Assembly: GCA_030428835.1 (NCBI GenBank)
Contig: JAUIEP010000017.1
Coordinates: 1 to 47,245, forward strand
Direction: 5' to 3'
Source: Gammaproteobacteria bacterium
GTDB lineage: Bacteria; Pseudomonadota; Gammaproteobacteria; Pseudomonadales; Halieaceae
DNA length: 47,245 nucleotides
A program made the position numbers and the translations under genes. Of the stretch, positions 33,620 to 42,120 are shown piece by piece (within the stretch, counting starts at the first letter, position 1; every line of letters starts with the position of its first letter). The notes beneath the pieces are model-generated. The model saw only the letters and a list, made by a program, of their open reading frames with translations. It did no database searches and was not told the DNA's origin.

Positions 33620-36382
33620 ATGGAGTACATAGTTGGACAGCGCTGGGTCAGTCACGCCGACGCCCAGTTGGGCCTGGGTATCGTCATCGGCCTCGAGGGA
33701 CGCCGCGTCACGCTCGCCTTCCCCGCGGTGGACGAAGAGCGCACCTACGCCGTCGACAACGCGCCACTGACGCGCCTGCGCTTCAAGGCCGGCGACCACA
33801 TTTCCACCGTGGACAACGTGGAGTTGCTCGTGGAAGGTGTCGAGGAACACCAGGGCCTGCTGGTCTATCTCGGCAAGGACCACCACGACCAGTCCGTGAC
33901 TGTCTCGGAACTGGAACTCAACGCATTCGTCCAGCTCACCACGCCACAGCAACGCCTGCTCAACGGGCATTTTGACAAGAACGCGCTGTTCGCACTGCGT
34001 GTCGCCACCTTCATGCACGCGGATCGACTGCAGGCCTCGCCGGTGCGCGGCCTGCTCGGTTCCCGCACCAGCCTGCTGCCGCACCAGGTCTACATCGCGC
34101 ACGAGGTCAGCAGGCGTTTCGCGCCACGCGTGCTGCTGGCGGACGAGGTGGGCCTCGGCAAGACCATCGAGGCCGGCATGATCATCCAGCGGCAGCTGCT
34201 CACCGGCAGCGCCAGCAGGGTGCTGATCATCGTCCCGCCCTCGCTCAAGCACCAGTGGCTGGTGGAGATGTTGCGCCGCTTCAACCTGCACTTCGCGCTG
34301 TTCGATGCCGAGCGGCTCGACGAGGCAGGCGCGGGCAACCCCTTCGAGAGCGAACAGCTCGTGTTGCTCAGTCTCGACCTGCTGCTCGATAACCCTGGGG
34401 CCGCGCAGCAGGCGCTCGCCGCGGGCTGGGACCTCGTCGCTGTCGACGAGGCGCACCACCTGCACTGGGCCGAGGGCGCGGCCGGCCCGGACTACACGCT
34501 GGTCGAGGCCCTGGCGGCGCAGACATCCGGGCTGCTCCTGCTGACGGCCACCCCCGAACAGGTAGGGCTGGAGAGCCACTTCGCGCGCCTGCGCCTGCTG
34601 GACCCGGACCGCTTTCACGATCTCGCGCAGTTCCGGCTGGAGGAACAGACCTATCGCCAGTGGAGCGACATCAGCGATCGCCTGGCGCACGGCGAACCCG
34701 TCGCGGACCTGCCGGCGGGAATCGATACGAGCGGCAACGCCCACGACATCATCGACCAGATCCTGGACCGCCACGGCACCGGGCGCGTGCTTTTTCGCAA
34801 CACGCGGGCGGCCGTCGCCGGGTTTCCGCAGCGGGTGTTGCACCCCTACCCGTTGTCGCTGCCGGACGCGTACGCGCACGCCGACCTCGAACTTACCGAA
34901 CGGCTGTACCCGGAGCTGCCCTACGTCGACGACAGCTGGCTGGCGTTCGACCCCAGGGTCGACTGGCTGGAGCAGAAACTGAAAGCGCTGCGCCCGGGCA
35001 AGGTCCTGGTGATCTGCGCGCATGCCGACACCGCCGTTGCGCTCGAACACTACCTGCACCTGCGCGCCGGTATCCGCTCCGCGGCATTCTACGAGGGGCT
35101 CTCCATCATCGAGCGCGATCGCGCGGCCGCCTACTTCGCCGACGAGACCAGCGGCGCGCAGACCCTGGTCTGTTCCGAGATCGGCAGCGAGGGTCGCAAT
35201 TTCCAGTTCGCCCACCACCTCATCCTGTTCGACCTGCCCCTCAATCCCGACCTTCTGGAGCAGCGCATCGGCCGCCTCGATCGTATCGGACAGCGCGAGG
35301 ACGTGCATATCCACGTGCCCTACCTGGAGGGTTCTGCGCAACAGACCCTGTTCGAGTGGTATGACCGCGGCCTCGGCCTGTTCACCGAGAGCTGCTCGGC
35401 GGGTTACATGATTTTCGGCACGTTCCGCGAGCGCCTGGAGGCCCAACTCCTGGGCCGCGATGCCGAATTCGACACATTGCTTACCGATACCGCCGAGTTC
35501 ACCGCGCGCACCCGCGAAGAACTGCGCGAAGGGCGCGACCGCCTGTTGGAACGCAATTCCTGTCGTCCGGAAATAGCGGCAGCACTGATCGACGAGGTGC
35601 GCTCGATCGAGGCAGGCGACGCGCTGGAAAACTACCTCGAGGCACTGTGCGAAGCCTACGGCGTCGAGGCGGAGTATCACTCGGAGCGCGCGCTGGTCTT
35701 GCGGCCGACCGAGCACATGCTCACAGGCCACTTCCCCTATGTGCGCGACGAGGGCACCACCGTCACCTTCGCCCGCGACAAGGCACTGGCACGCGAGGAC
35801 ATGCTTTTCCTGACCTGGGAGCACCCCATGATCCTCGAGGCCATGGACATGGTGCACTCCACCGAGCTCGGCAACGCCGCCATCGGCACGTTGAAGCTGA
35901 AGGGCGTGGCGCCGGGAACGATGCTCCTCGAACTCCTGTACACCGTGAACTGCGTGGCGCCGCGACAGTTGGGCCTGGAGCGCTTCCTGCCGCTGTCGCC
36001 GCTGCGCCTGCTGGTCGATGCCCGCGGCAAGGACCTGGCGGAGCTGGTGCCGCATGCGCGCCTGAACGACCTCATCGAAAAGGTGCAGAAACCCACCGCG
36101 CTGGCCATCATCAAGCGCGTGCAGGACGAGGTGGAGGCCAAGATGGAGCTGGCATCGCGCGAGGCCGAGGCGAGGCTGGCGGGTTTACTTGCACAGGCGG
36201 AGTCGCGCATGCGCGATGAACTCGGGGCGGAACTGGCGCGGCTCGAAGCGCTGCGGGCCGTCAATCCCTCCATTCGCCAGGTCGAGCTCGATGCGCTCAA
36301 CCACCGCATCGACGAATCCGCGATTCATATCCGTCACGCCAACCTGCAACTGCAGGCCCTGCGCCTGATCATTACCACCTGA
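33620..36382 (+). CDS. rapA: RNA polymerase-associated ATPase RapA (SWI2/SNF2)
   Basis: A 920-residue ATPase that binds core RNA polymerase and recycles it after termination. The N-terminal Tudor-like parts start EYIVGQRWVSHADAQLGLG. Walker A DEVGLGKTIEAG has Lys181 and the DEAH box DEAHHL begins at 276. Motif III LLTATPEQ, motif V CSEIGSEGRN and motif VI QRIGRLDRIGQ follow in order. The C-terminus ends like E. coli RapA (LEALRAVNP...LDALRLI). The ATG at 33620 is preferred over a TTG at 33608. Proteins of this family are 950-970 residues in enterics; this one is slightly shorter in the middle. Confidence 0.97.
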   Translation: MEYIVGQRWVSHADAQLGLGIVIGLEGRRVTLAFPAVDEERTYAVDNAPLTRLRFKAGDHISTVDNVELLVEGVEEHQGLLVYLGKDHHDQSVTVSELELNAFVQLTTPQQRLLNGHFDKNALFALRVATFMHADRLQASPVRGLLGSRTSLLPHQVYIAHEVSRRFAPRVLLADEVGLGKTIEAGMIIQRQLLTGSASRVLIIVPPSLKHQWLVEMLRRFNLHFALFDAERLDEAGAGNPFESEQLVLLSLDLLLDNPGAAQQALAAGWDLVAVDEAHHLHWAEGAAGPDYTLVEALAAQTSGLLLLTATPEQVGLESHFARLRLLDPDRFHDLAQFRLEEQTYRQWSDISDRLAHGEPVADLPAGIDTSGNAHDIIDQILDRHGTGRVLFRNTRAAVAGFPQRVLHPYPLSLPDAYAHADLELTERLYPELPYVDDSWLAFDPRVDWLEQKLKALRPGKVLVICAHADTAVALEHYLHLRAGIRSAAFYEGLSIIERDRAAAYFADETSGAQTLVCSEIGSEGRNFQFAHHLILFDLPLNPDLLEQRIGRLDRIGQREDVHIHVPYLEGSAQQTLFEWYDRGLGLFTESCSAGYMIFGTFRERLEAQLLGRDAEFDTLLTDTAEFTARTREELREGRDRLLERNSCRPEIAAALIDEVRSIEAGDALENYLEALCEAYGVEAEYHSERALVLRPTEHMLTGHFPYVRDEGTTVTFARDKALAREDMLFLTWEHPMILEAMDMVHSTELGNAAIGTLKLKGVAPGTMLLELLYTVNCVAPRQLGLERFLPLSPLRLLVDARGKDLAELVPHARLNDLIEKVQKPTALAIIKRVQDEVEAKMELASREAEARLAGLLAQAESRMRDELGAELARLEALRAVNPSIRQVELDALNHRIDESAIHIRHANLQLQALRLIITT

Positions 36383-36441
36383 CCGCCCGGCGGCCGCCCT
36401 GTGACCGCATTCACAACTCTACCCTCCCCGGGCGCCCCGGA

Positions 36442-36471
36442 TTCGGACGGGACACCCGCAGCGGCTAAACT
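36442..36471 (+). promoter_or_regulatory. Weak promoter candidate for gmd
   Basis: TTCGGA (36442-36447) and TAAACT (36466-36471) are 18 bp apart, matching three and four of six consensus bases. They lie 73 bp before the gmd ATG in a 161-bp gap after rapA. No other signal is seen in that gap. Confidence 0.3.
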
Positions 36472-36543
36472 ATGCCGACACCGGGGCGCGGGTTACCATG
36501 CGCGAAGCGCACGAGCCCGGCGCACGGGAGAATCAAGGCAATA

Positions 36544-37578
36544 ATGAAAACAGCGATCATCACCGGCATCACCGGCCAGGACGGCGCCTACCTCGCGCGT
36601 TACCTGCTCGAACAGGGGTACCGCGTGACCGGCACCTATCGGCGCACGAGTACCGTCAATTTCTGGCGCATCGAGGATCTCGGCATCGAGCAACACCCGT
36701 CGTTGACGCTGGTCGAACACGACGTGACGGACCTGTCGAGCTGCATTCGCCTGGTACAGGGCACCGAGCCCGACGAGATCTACAACCTCGCCGCGCAGAG
36801 TTTCGTCGGGGTATCGTTTGAACAACCGATCACCACGGGGGAGATTACCGGCCTCGGCCCGGTGAACCTGCTGGAGGCCATTCGGATCGTGAATCCCGCG
36901 ATCCGCTTCTACCAGGCCTCCACCTCCGAAATGTTCGGCAAGGCACAGACCGTGCCGCAGAACGAGGCCACGCCGTTCTACCCCCGCAGCCCCTACGGCG
37001 TCGCCAAGCTGTACGCCCACTGGATGAGCGTCAACTACCGCGAGTCCTACGGCATCTTCGCCACCAGCGGCATCCTGTTCAACCACGAGTCACCACTGCG
37101 CGGGCGCGAGTTCGTCACGCGCAAGATCAGCGACGGCGCGGCCAAGATAAAACTCGGCATGCTCGAGCGACTGGAGCTGGGCAACCTGGAGGCGCAGCGC
37201 GACTGGGGCTACGCCGACGACTACGTGAAAGGCATGCACATGATGCTGCAGGCGCCCGGGCCCGAGACCTATGTGCTGGCAACGAACCGCACCCAGTCGA
37301 TCCGCGACTTCGTCAACATGTCCTTCGCCGCGGCCGGCATCACGCTGGAGTGGTCAGGCGCCGGCGTGGACGAGACCGCCGTGGACACCGCGAACGGCAG
37401 GTGCGTGGTCGCGGTCAACCCGCGCTTTTACCGCCCCGCCGAGGTCGACCTGCTGATCGGCGATGCCAGCAAGGCGACGCGCGAGCTGGGCTGGAGTCCA
37501 GCGACGACGCTCGAGGAGTTGTGCGAGATGATGGTCGAGGTTGACATCCGGCGCAACGAACAGGGCCGCTCCTGGTAG
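36544..37578 (+). CDS. gmd: GDP-mannose 4,6-dehydratase
   Basis: Converts GDP-D-mannose to GDP-4-keto-6-deoxy-D-mannose, the branch point to fucose, rhamnose and perosamine. This extended SDR of 344 residues has the cofactor loop [12 protein letters not shown] (7-18), the active-site TSE in ASTSEMFG, and YGVAK for the catalytic Tyr and Lys. [10 protein letters not shown] and [10 protein letters not shown] are specific for GMD. The ATG at 36544 follows CAAGGCAATA. It is 1 bp from the next gene, so the two are certainly co-expressed and together form GDP-D-rhamnose. Confidence 0.95.
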   Translation: MKTAIITGITGQDGAYLARYLLEQGYRVTGTYRRTSTVNFWRIEDLGIEQHPSLTLVEHDVTDLSSCIRLVQGTEPDEIYNLAAQSFVGVSFEQPITTGEITGLGPVNLLEAIRIVNPAIRFYQASTSEMFGKAQTVPQNEATPFYPRSPYGVAKLYAHWMSVNYRESYGIFATSGILFNHESPLRGREFVTRKISDGAAKIKLGMLERLELGNLEAQRDWGYADDYVKGMHMMLQAPGPETYVLATNRTQSIRDFVNMSFAAAGITLEWSGAGVDETAVDTANGRCVVAVNPRFYRPAEVDLLIGDASKATRELGWSPATTLEELCEMMVEVDIRRNEQGRSW

Positions 37579-37579
37579 C

Positions 37580-38440
37580 ATGACCACCCGCCTGCTGATT
37601 ACCGGCTCCGACGGCTTTACCGGTCGTCACCTGCTCCAGGCGAGCCGGGAGGCGGGTTACGACGCAGTGGAACTCGCCTCGGACCTGACCGACGAGGCCG
37701 GCCTGCGCGCCGAACTGCGCGGCCGGCACTTCGATCGCGTGCTGCACCTGGCGGCGATCAGCGCGGTCACCCACGCGGACGAAATGGAGCTGTACCGGGT
37801 CAACCTGTTCGGCACGCTCGCGCTGCTGCGCGCGCTGCGCGAGGAGCTCGAGAGCGTGCCGCGCGTCGTCGTCGCGTCCAGCGCGAACATCTACGGCAAC
37901 AGCGCCGCGTCGCCAATCGGCGAGGATACGCCGCCCGCGCCCGTCAACCACTACGCCATGAGCAAGCTGGCGATGGAACACATGGTGCGCACGGATGACA
38001 TCGGGTTGCCGGTGGTGATCGCGCGACCGTTCAACTACACCGGCGTCGGCCACGACGGCCGCTTCGTCATACCGAAGATCGTGGCGCACTTCCGCGCGCG
38101 CGAGCCGGTCATCGAGCTGGGCAACCTCGACGTGGAGCGCGAATTCAACGACGTGCGCACCGTCTGCCAGGCGTACCTGAAGCTGCTGGAGCACGGCGTG
38201 CCGGGAGAGACCTACAACATCTGCAGCGGTCGGGCGCACAGCCTCACAGAGGTTATCGACACACTCCGTCGCCTCACCGGCCACGCCATCGAGGTGGCCG
38301 TGAACCCCGCCTTCGTGCGCGGGAACGAGGTACACCGCCTGTGCGGCGACCCCGCGCGCCTGTACGCGGCAGTCGGCGAGTTGGCGCACCCGTCCCTCGA
38401 GCAAACCCTGCAGTGGATGTTGTCCGCCGGCGCGGACTGA
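37580..38440 (+). CDS. rmd: GDP-4-keto-6-deoxy-D-mannose reductase (Rmd-like)
   Basis: A 286-residue extended SDR predicted to reduce the product of gmd to GDP-D-rhamnose. The loop ITGSDGFTGRHL is at 7-18, the active-site pair is in YAMSK, and the nucleotide-sugar region contains NPAFVRGNEVHRLCGDP, close to the NPxxVRPN pattern of Rmd proteins. It is not WcaG/fucose synthase, which has a different C-terminal block. The ATG at 37580 starts one base after the gmd stop. Its stop is 1 bp from that of the convergent glycosyltransferase. GDP-6-deoxy-talose or another epimer cannot be ruled out. Confidence 0.85.
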   Translation: MTTRLLITGSDGFTGRHLLQASREAGYDAVELASDLTDEAGLRAELRGRHFDRVLHLAAISAVTHADEMELYRVNLFGTLALLRALREELESVPRVVVASSANIYGNSAASPIGEDTPPAPVNHYAMSKLAMEHMVRTDDIGLPVVIARPFNYTGVGHDGRFVIPKIVAHFRAREPVIELGNLDVEREFNDVRTVCQAYLKLLEHGVPGETYNICSGRAHSLTEVIDTLRRLTGHAIEVAVNPAFVRGNEVHRLCGDPARLYAAVGELAHPSLEQTLQWMLSAGAD

Positions 38441-38441
38441 G

Positions 38442-39620
38442 TCAGGCCAGCTCCGCGTACACCGCCGCGGTTTCCCGCGCGCACCGCTGCCAGGAAAAGT
38501 CCCGCGCGCGCGCCCTGCCCCGCGCACCCCACTCGGCGCGCAGTTCTGCGCTGTCGAGCAACGAGGTGATATTGTGCGCCAGCTCCTGCGCATCGCCGGT
38601 CTCGCAGAGCAGGCAGGCGCCCGCCGAAAACTCCGCCATGGAGGTCCCGGCGCGGCAGATGACGGGCACGCCACTGCTCATCGCATCGAGTACCGGCAGG
38701 CCGAAGCCCTCGTAGACGGAAGGGTAGGAAAACACCGCCGCACCGGAGAACAGGGGCGGCAGGTGCGCCGCCGGCACATAGCCCAGGTGGCGCACGCTGC
38801 CCTCGTCCATGAACGGCTGCATGCGCTCGCGCAGCGCCACGTTGCGCCAGCCCTTCGAGCCCGTCAGCACCAACGGATACTCGCGGCGAACCTCCTCTGG
38901 CAGCGCCTCCCACGCGTCCAGCAACACGTCGATGCCCTTGCGCGGTTCCAGCGTCGCGACCAGTAACACGTAACCGCCGTGACGCAGTCCGTAGGAGGAC
39001 AGGACAGGCGCGGTCTCGGCCGCGGCGCGGGGTCGGTAGTCCTCCTCCACGCCCTCGTAGATCACGCACACGCGTTCGGCCGGCAGCGAATAATGCGCCA
39101 GCACTTCCTCGCGGACCACCTCCGACACGGTAATCACCCGATCGGCGCGCGCCAGGCTCTGTTCGATGGAGCGCTCCAGCCAGCGCACCACGTGCGCCGG
39201 GTGGAACTCCGGAAAGCGCAGGTGGGACAGGTCGTGTACGGTCGTGACACACGGCCCCTTGAAGGGCTTCAGGATGTAGTTCGTCTCGTGGTAGATCGCG
39301 CCGGGTACCGCGTTAGCATGCTGCGCGAAGCGCCGCTCCATGATGTGGTCATAGGTTGCCTTGGCGCCGGGCACCTTCGCCACCCATTCGCGCAGGCGCG
39401 CCATACCGGTGCCCGAAGAGGTGGCTGCCCGGCCATCCTGCGCCTTCAGGGCGCGGGTGGCGGCCAGCTGCGCCTCCCCGTCCTGCCAACCGGTACCGGT
39501 GAAGCTGTGCACCTCGTCCACCAGGGATTGCGCCATCAGCTCGCGCAGCAGGTGATAGGAATAGTTGCCCACGCCCGTGATGGGCGGCCGCAGGGATTCG
39601 GCGTTGAAGATCAGCTTCAC
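38442..39620 (-). CDS. Glycosyltransferase family 4 (mannosyl/rhamnosyltransferase-like)
   Basis: A 392-residue GT-B enzyme. The N-terminal half has GVGNYSYHLLREL for acceptor entry and HDLSHLRFPEF, typical of GDP-mannose-using GT4 members such as WbpY/WbpZ. The donor-binding half has VATLEPRKGI and EGFGLPVLDAMSSGVP, where the usual E-x7-E ends in Asp rather than Glu, a known variant. It starts with GTG at 39620 with no ribosome site, 30 bp after the double glycosyltransferase. A role in adding D-rhamnose or mannose to a surface glycan is inferred from gmd-rmd on the other strand. Confidence 0.88.
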   Translation of the reverse strand: MKLIFNAESLRPPITGVGNYSYHLLRELMAQSLVDEVHSFTGTGWQDGEAQLAATRALKAQDGRAATSSGTGMARLREWVAKVPGAKATYDHIMERRFAQHANAVPGAIYHETNYILKPFKGPCVTTVHDLSHLRFPEFHPAHVVRWLERSIEQSLARADRVITVSEVVREEVLAHYSLPAERVCVIYEGVEEDYRPRAAAETAPVLSSYGLRHGGYVLLVATLEPRKGIDVLLDAWEALPEEVRREYPLVLTGSKGWRNVALRERMQPFMDEGSVRHLGYVPAAHLPPLFSGAAVFSYPSVYEGFGLPVLDAMSSGVPVICRAGTSMAEFSAGACLLCETGDAQELAHNITSLLDSAELRAEWGARGRARARDFSWQRCARETAAVYAELA

Positions 39621-39650
39621 GCGCGCAACCGCGCGCTGTCGGGCGACGAC

Positions 39651-41771
39651 TCAGTCACCGGACCGGGCCATGGGCAGCACCTCCCCGCCCAGCAGTTTCG
39701 CCTCCGCGTCGTCCAGCAGGCTCTCCAGCTTGCCGCGGAAGACCTCGAGACTGAACAGGTGACTGCGCTCCAGTGCGTTGCGCGCCAGGTCCAGGCGCCT
39801 GTCCGGATCGGAGATGACGGCAATGCTGTGGACCTTCAGTTCCTCCAGGTCACCGAAGCGGAAGCCGGAGTCGCCGTGTTCCACGATCTCGCGCTGGCCG
39901 CCGCCGTCGATCACGATCGGCACGCAGGCGTTCTGCATGGACTCCACGGTAGTCATGCCGAAGTGCTCGACACGCTCGGGGCGCTCCTCGTCGAGGCCGC
40001 AGGCGTGCCAGAAGATGGCGGCGCGGCGATAGTAGTCGCGAATCTGCGAGACTTCGGCGTTGGGCAGCAGTTCAATGTCGCAGTCGAACTTCTCCGCGGC
40101 CTTGCGCACCTCGTCGAGGTAGGTGTTTTCGGGCGTGCTGCCGCCGATGCACACCATGCGCCAGCCCGCGGTCAACTCCGGGTTGTCGCGGCACATCTCG
40201 CCGAAGGTGCGAACCAGTTCGACCTGCTTCTTGCTGCCGCTGATCTCGAAGCGCGCGACCGACAGGATGATGTGCTCCTTCGCCTCGGGCGAGCTGTCGG
40301 GGTTGTACATATTCACGGGCGGGTACAGCTTGTGTGTCGGCGCAAGATCCCAGCGCTTCTTCATCCAGCCACCGGTGTAGTCGCCGTTGCTGATGAGATA
40401 GTCGTACTTGTCCACCTGGAAAAAACGCCCCTTCTCCTGGTCGGGAAAATGGCAGACGAACATGGAAATGAGCGACAGCGGGTTGACCTTGCCGAGCATG
40501 TTGGCGTTAACGAAAATGTCGTACTCCAGCGTCTCGCGCGCGATGATATCGAAGGGGTTGCTGAGTTCGCCCAGCACCATGCCCTCGTCGGGCGTGTAGC
40601 GCTGTTTCTTTTCGAAGAAAGGGATGCGGATGATCTTCATATCACATCCCGTGATATCGATATCAAACCACTCCTTGTAATCCTTGAGCTCGACATCGTT
40701 ATTGAAGATATAGGTGATGTCGTAGCGTTCCTGCATGATCGCGGCCATTTCCGCGACGTAGCGCTGCCCCCCACCGGCGAAGTGGCCGGCGTGGTCGTAG
40801 ATCCCCACACGCAGCCTGCGCTGGCCCAGCAGCAATTCCAGGTGCGAGAAAAAGTTGTAGCTGGCAATATCGCCGATGTACCGGGGCAACGCCGTGCGCA
40901 GGCGCGCCAGCGTCGCCTGGACCGTGGCGGTATCGCGGTGCACGCACATCTTGCGCACCGCGTGCAGCAGCGACAGGTAGAGGTTGTCGAACTCGCCTTT
41001 CTTGTAGAAATGTGAGCTGGGGATACATTCCACCAGTTCGGCGGGGAAATGCTTGGCGACGAAAAAGAAACGATTGCGGGTGCAGAAGTACTCACACAAG
41101 TCCTCCGAGGAACTGCCGTGGTACTGGTGGTGCAACACACTGTCCGGGGCGAACCAGAGCTCCCAGCCGGCGGCGCGGCAGCGTGCACTGTAGTCGACGT
41201 CCTCCATGAACATGATGAACTCTTCGTCCCAGGGGCCGACCTGCTCAAGGCATGCGCGGCGCAGCATGAGAGAGCCACCCGTCACGTAGTCGCGCCGCGC
41301 CGGCTTCGCGTAGCGGACGGAGTCCTCCTCTTCGAAGGCGATATCCCTGAAGTAGTAGTGCTCAATCTCCTCCACGCCAACGCTATTCAGCCGGTCCTGC
41401 CCGGAAAAAAATATCTTGCTCTGCGCCGCGCCCGCCTTCGGGTTGTCGGCGAACACCGGCAAAAAGCCCTGCAGCCAGCCGGCGTCGACGGTCGCGTCGT
41501 TATTCACGATCACCACGAATTCGCTGTCGGACGCCGCGATCCCGAGGTTCAGCGCCCGCGCGTAGTTGTTTTCATCGTTCTCGATGACGGTGATCTCGAA
41601 GGGGTGCGCACGGAGCTTGTCGGGTGTGCCGTCCGAAGAGCCGTTGTCGACGGCGATCAGGTTGAAGACAAGGCCCGTCGTGTCGAGCTGGGCGATCGAC
41701 GCGAGAAAGGGCTCGATGAACTCGCCCGCGTTGTAGGTGACCGTGATCGCGGTGACGCTGGTTACACTCAT
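39651..41771 (-). CDS. GT2-GT4 bifunctional glycosyltransferase
   Basis: A 706-residue protein that joins two catalytic folds. The GT-A part (1-260) has VTYN (11-14), DNGSSDGT (42-49), NND (90-92, the metal-binding triplet), GGSLMLRR and MEDVDYSARCR. After a linker (260-335) a GT-B part covers about 336-700: GHFAGGGQRYV, an SVARFEISGSKKQ donor loop and EHFGMTTVESMQ. The second half resembles ALG11/WbdB-like mannosyltransferases. Such fusions add two sugars in succession to one growing chain. It starts with ATG at 41771, overlapping the small gene upstream in ATGA. Confidence 0.88.
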   Translation of the reverse strand: MSVTSVTAITVTYNAGEFIEPFLASIAQLDTTGLVFNLIAVDNGSSDGTPDKLRAHPFEITVIENDENNYARALNLGIAASDSEFVVIVNNDATVDAGWLQGFLPVFADNPKAGAAQSKIFFSGQDRLNSVGVEEIEHYYFRDIAFEEEDSVRYAKPARRDYVTGGSLMLRRACLEQVGPWDEEFIMFMEDVDYSARCRAAGWELWFAPDSVLHHQYHGSSSEDLCEYFCTRNRFFFVAKHFPAELVECIPSSHFYKKGEFDNLYLSLLHAVRKMCVHRDTATVQATLARLRTALPRYIGDIASYNFFSHLELLLGQRRLRVGIYDHAGHFAGGGQRYVAEMAAIMQERYDITYIFNNDVELKDYKEWFDIDITGCDMKIIRIPFFEKKQRYTPDEGMVLGELSNPFDIIARETLEYDIFVNANMLGKVNPLSLISMFVCHFPDQEKGRFFQVDKYDYLISNGDYTGGWMKKRWDLAPTHKLYPPVNMYNPDSSPEAKEHIILSVARFEISGSKKQVELVRTFGEMCRDNPELTAGWRMVCIGGSTPENTYLDEVRKAAEKFDCDIELLPNAEVSQIRDYYRRAAIFWHACGLDEERPERVEHFGMTTVESMQNACVPIVIDGGGQREIVEHGDSGFRFGDLEELKVHSIAVISDPDRRLDLARNALERSHLFSLEVFRGKLESLLDDAEAKLLGGEVLPMARSGD

Positions 41772-42106
41772 TCATCCACCCCGGTGGGCAGGCGGAACGT
41801 GGTCAACAGCCGGCGCAACTCCGCGGTGACCTCAGCGCGGTCAGCGCACAGCGGCTGTTCGGGCAGGCGCCGTGCAACAGTAGGTCGGTAACTGGCCGGG
41901 ATCACCTTGCGCCTGTTGACGAAACGCGACCAGGGCACCTTGCTCTCGGGTATTTCCTTGCGCGTGCGGCGCCACGTATTGAACGCCTCGACACGGTGCC
42001 GGAGCTCGACCAGTATCGCGTCGACGACCTGGTGAAACCTGCCCTCCCGCAGCATCCAGTAAGCGTTGACGACGCGGTCACGCAGATAGGCGAGCTTCTT
42101 GTTCAT
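41768..42106 (-). CDS. Small basic protein of unknown function in the glycan operon
   Basis: A 112-residue protein that I cannot assign. It is strongly basic in residues 1-75, with a predicted helix over RDRVVNAYWMLREGRFHQVV and an Arg/Lys cluster (FNTWRRTRKE, RFVNRRKV); the last third is acidic-to-neutral and ends LLTTFRLPTGVDE. No signal peptide or membrane segment is seen. The ATG at 42106 has GAGAGGCGA upstream. It sits 14 bp after the sulfotransferase and overlaps the GT2-GT4 start by four bases, so it is part of the same unit and may be an accessory of the glycosyltransferase. Confidence 0.7.
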   Translation of the reverse strand: MNKKLAYLRDRVVNAYWMLREGRFHQVVDAILVELRHRVEAFNTWRRTRKEIPESKVPWSRFVNRRKVIPASYRPTVARRLPEQPLCADRAEVTAELRRLLTTFRLPTGVDE

Positions 42107-42120
42107 CCGGGGGTCGCCTC

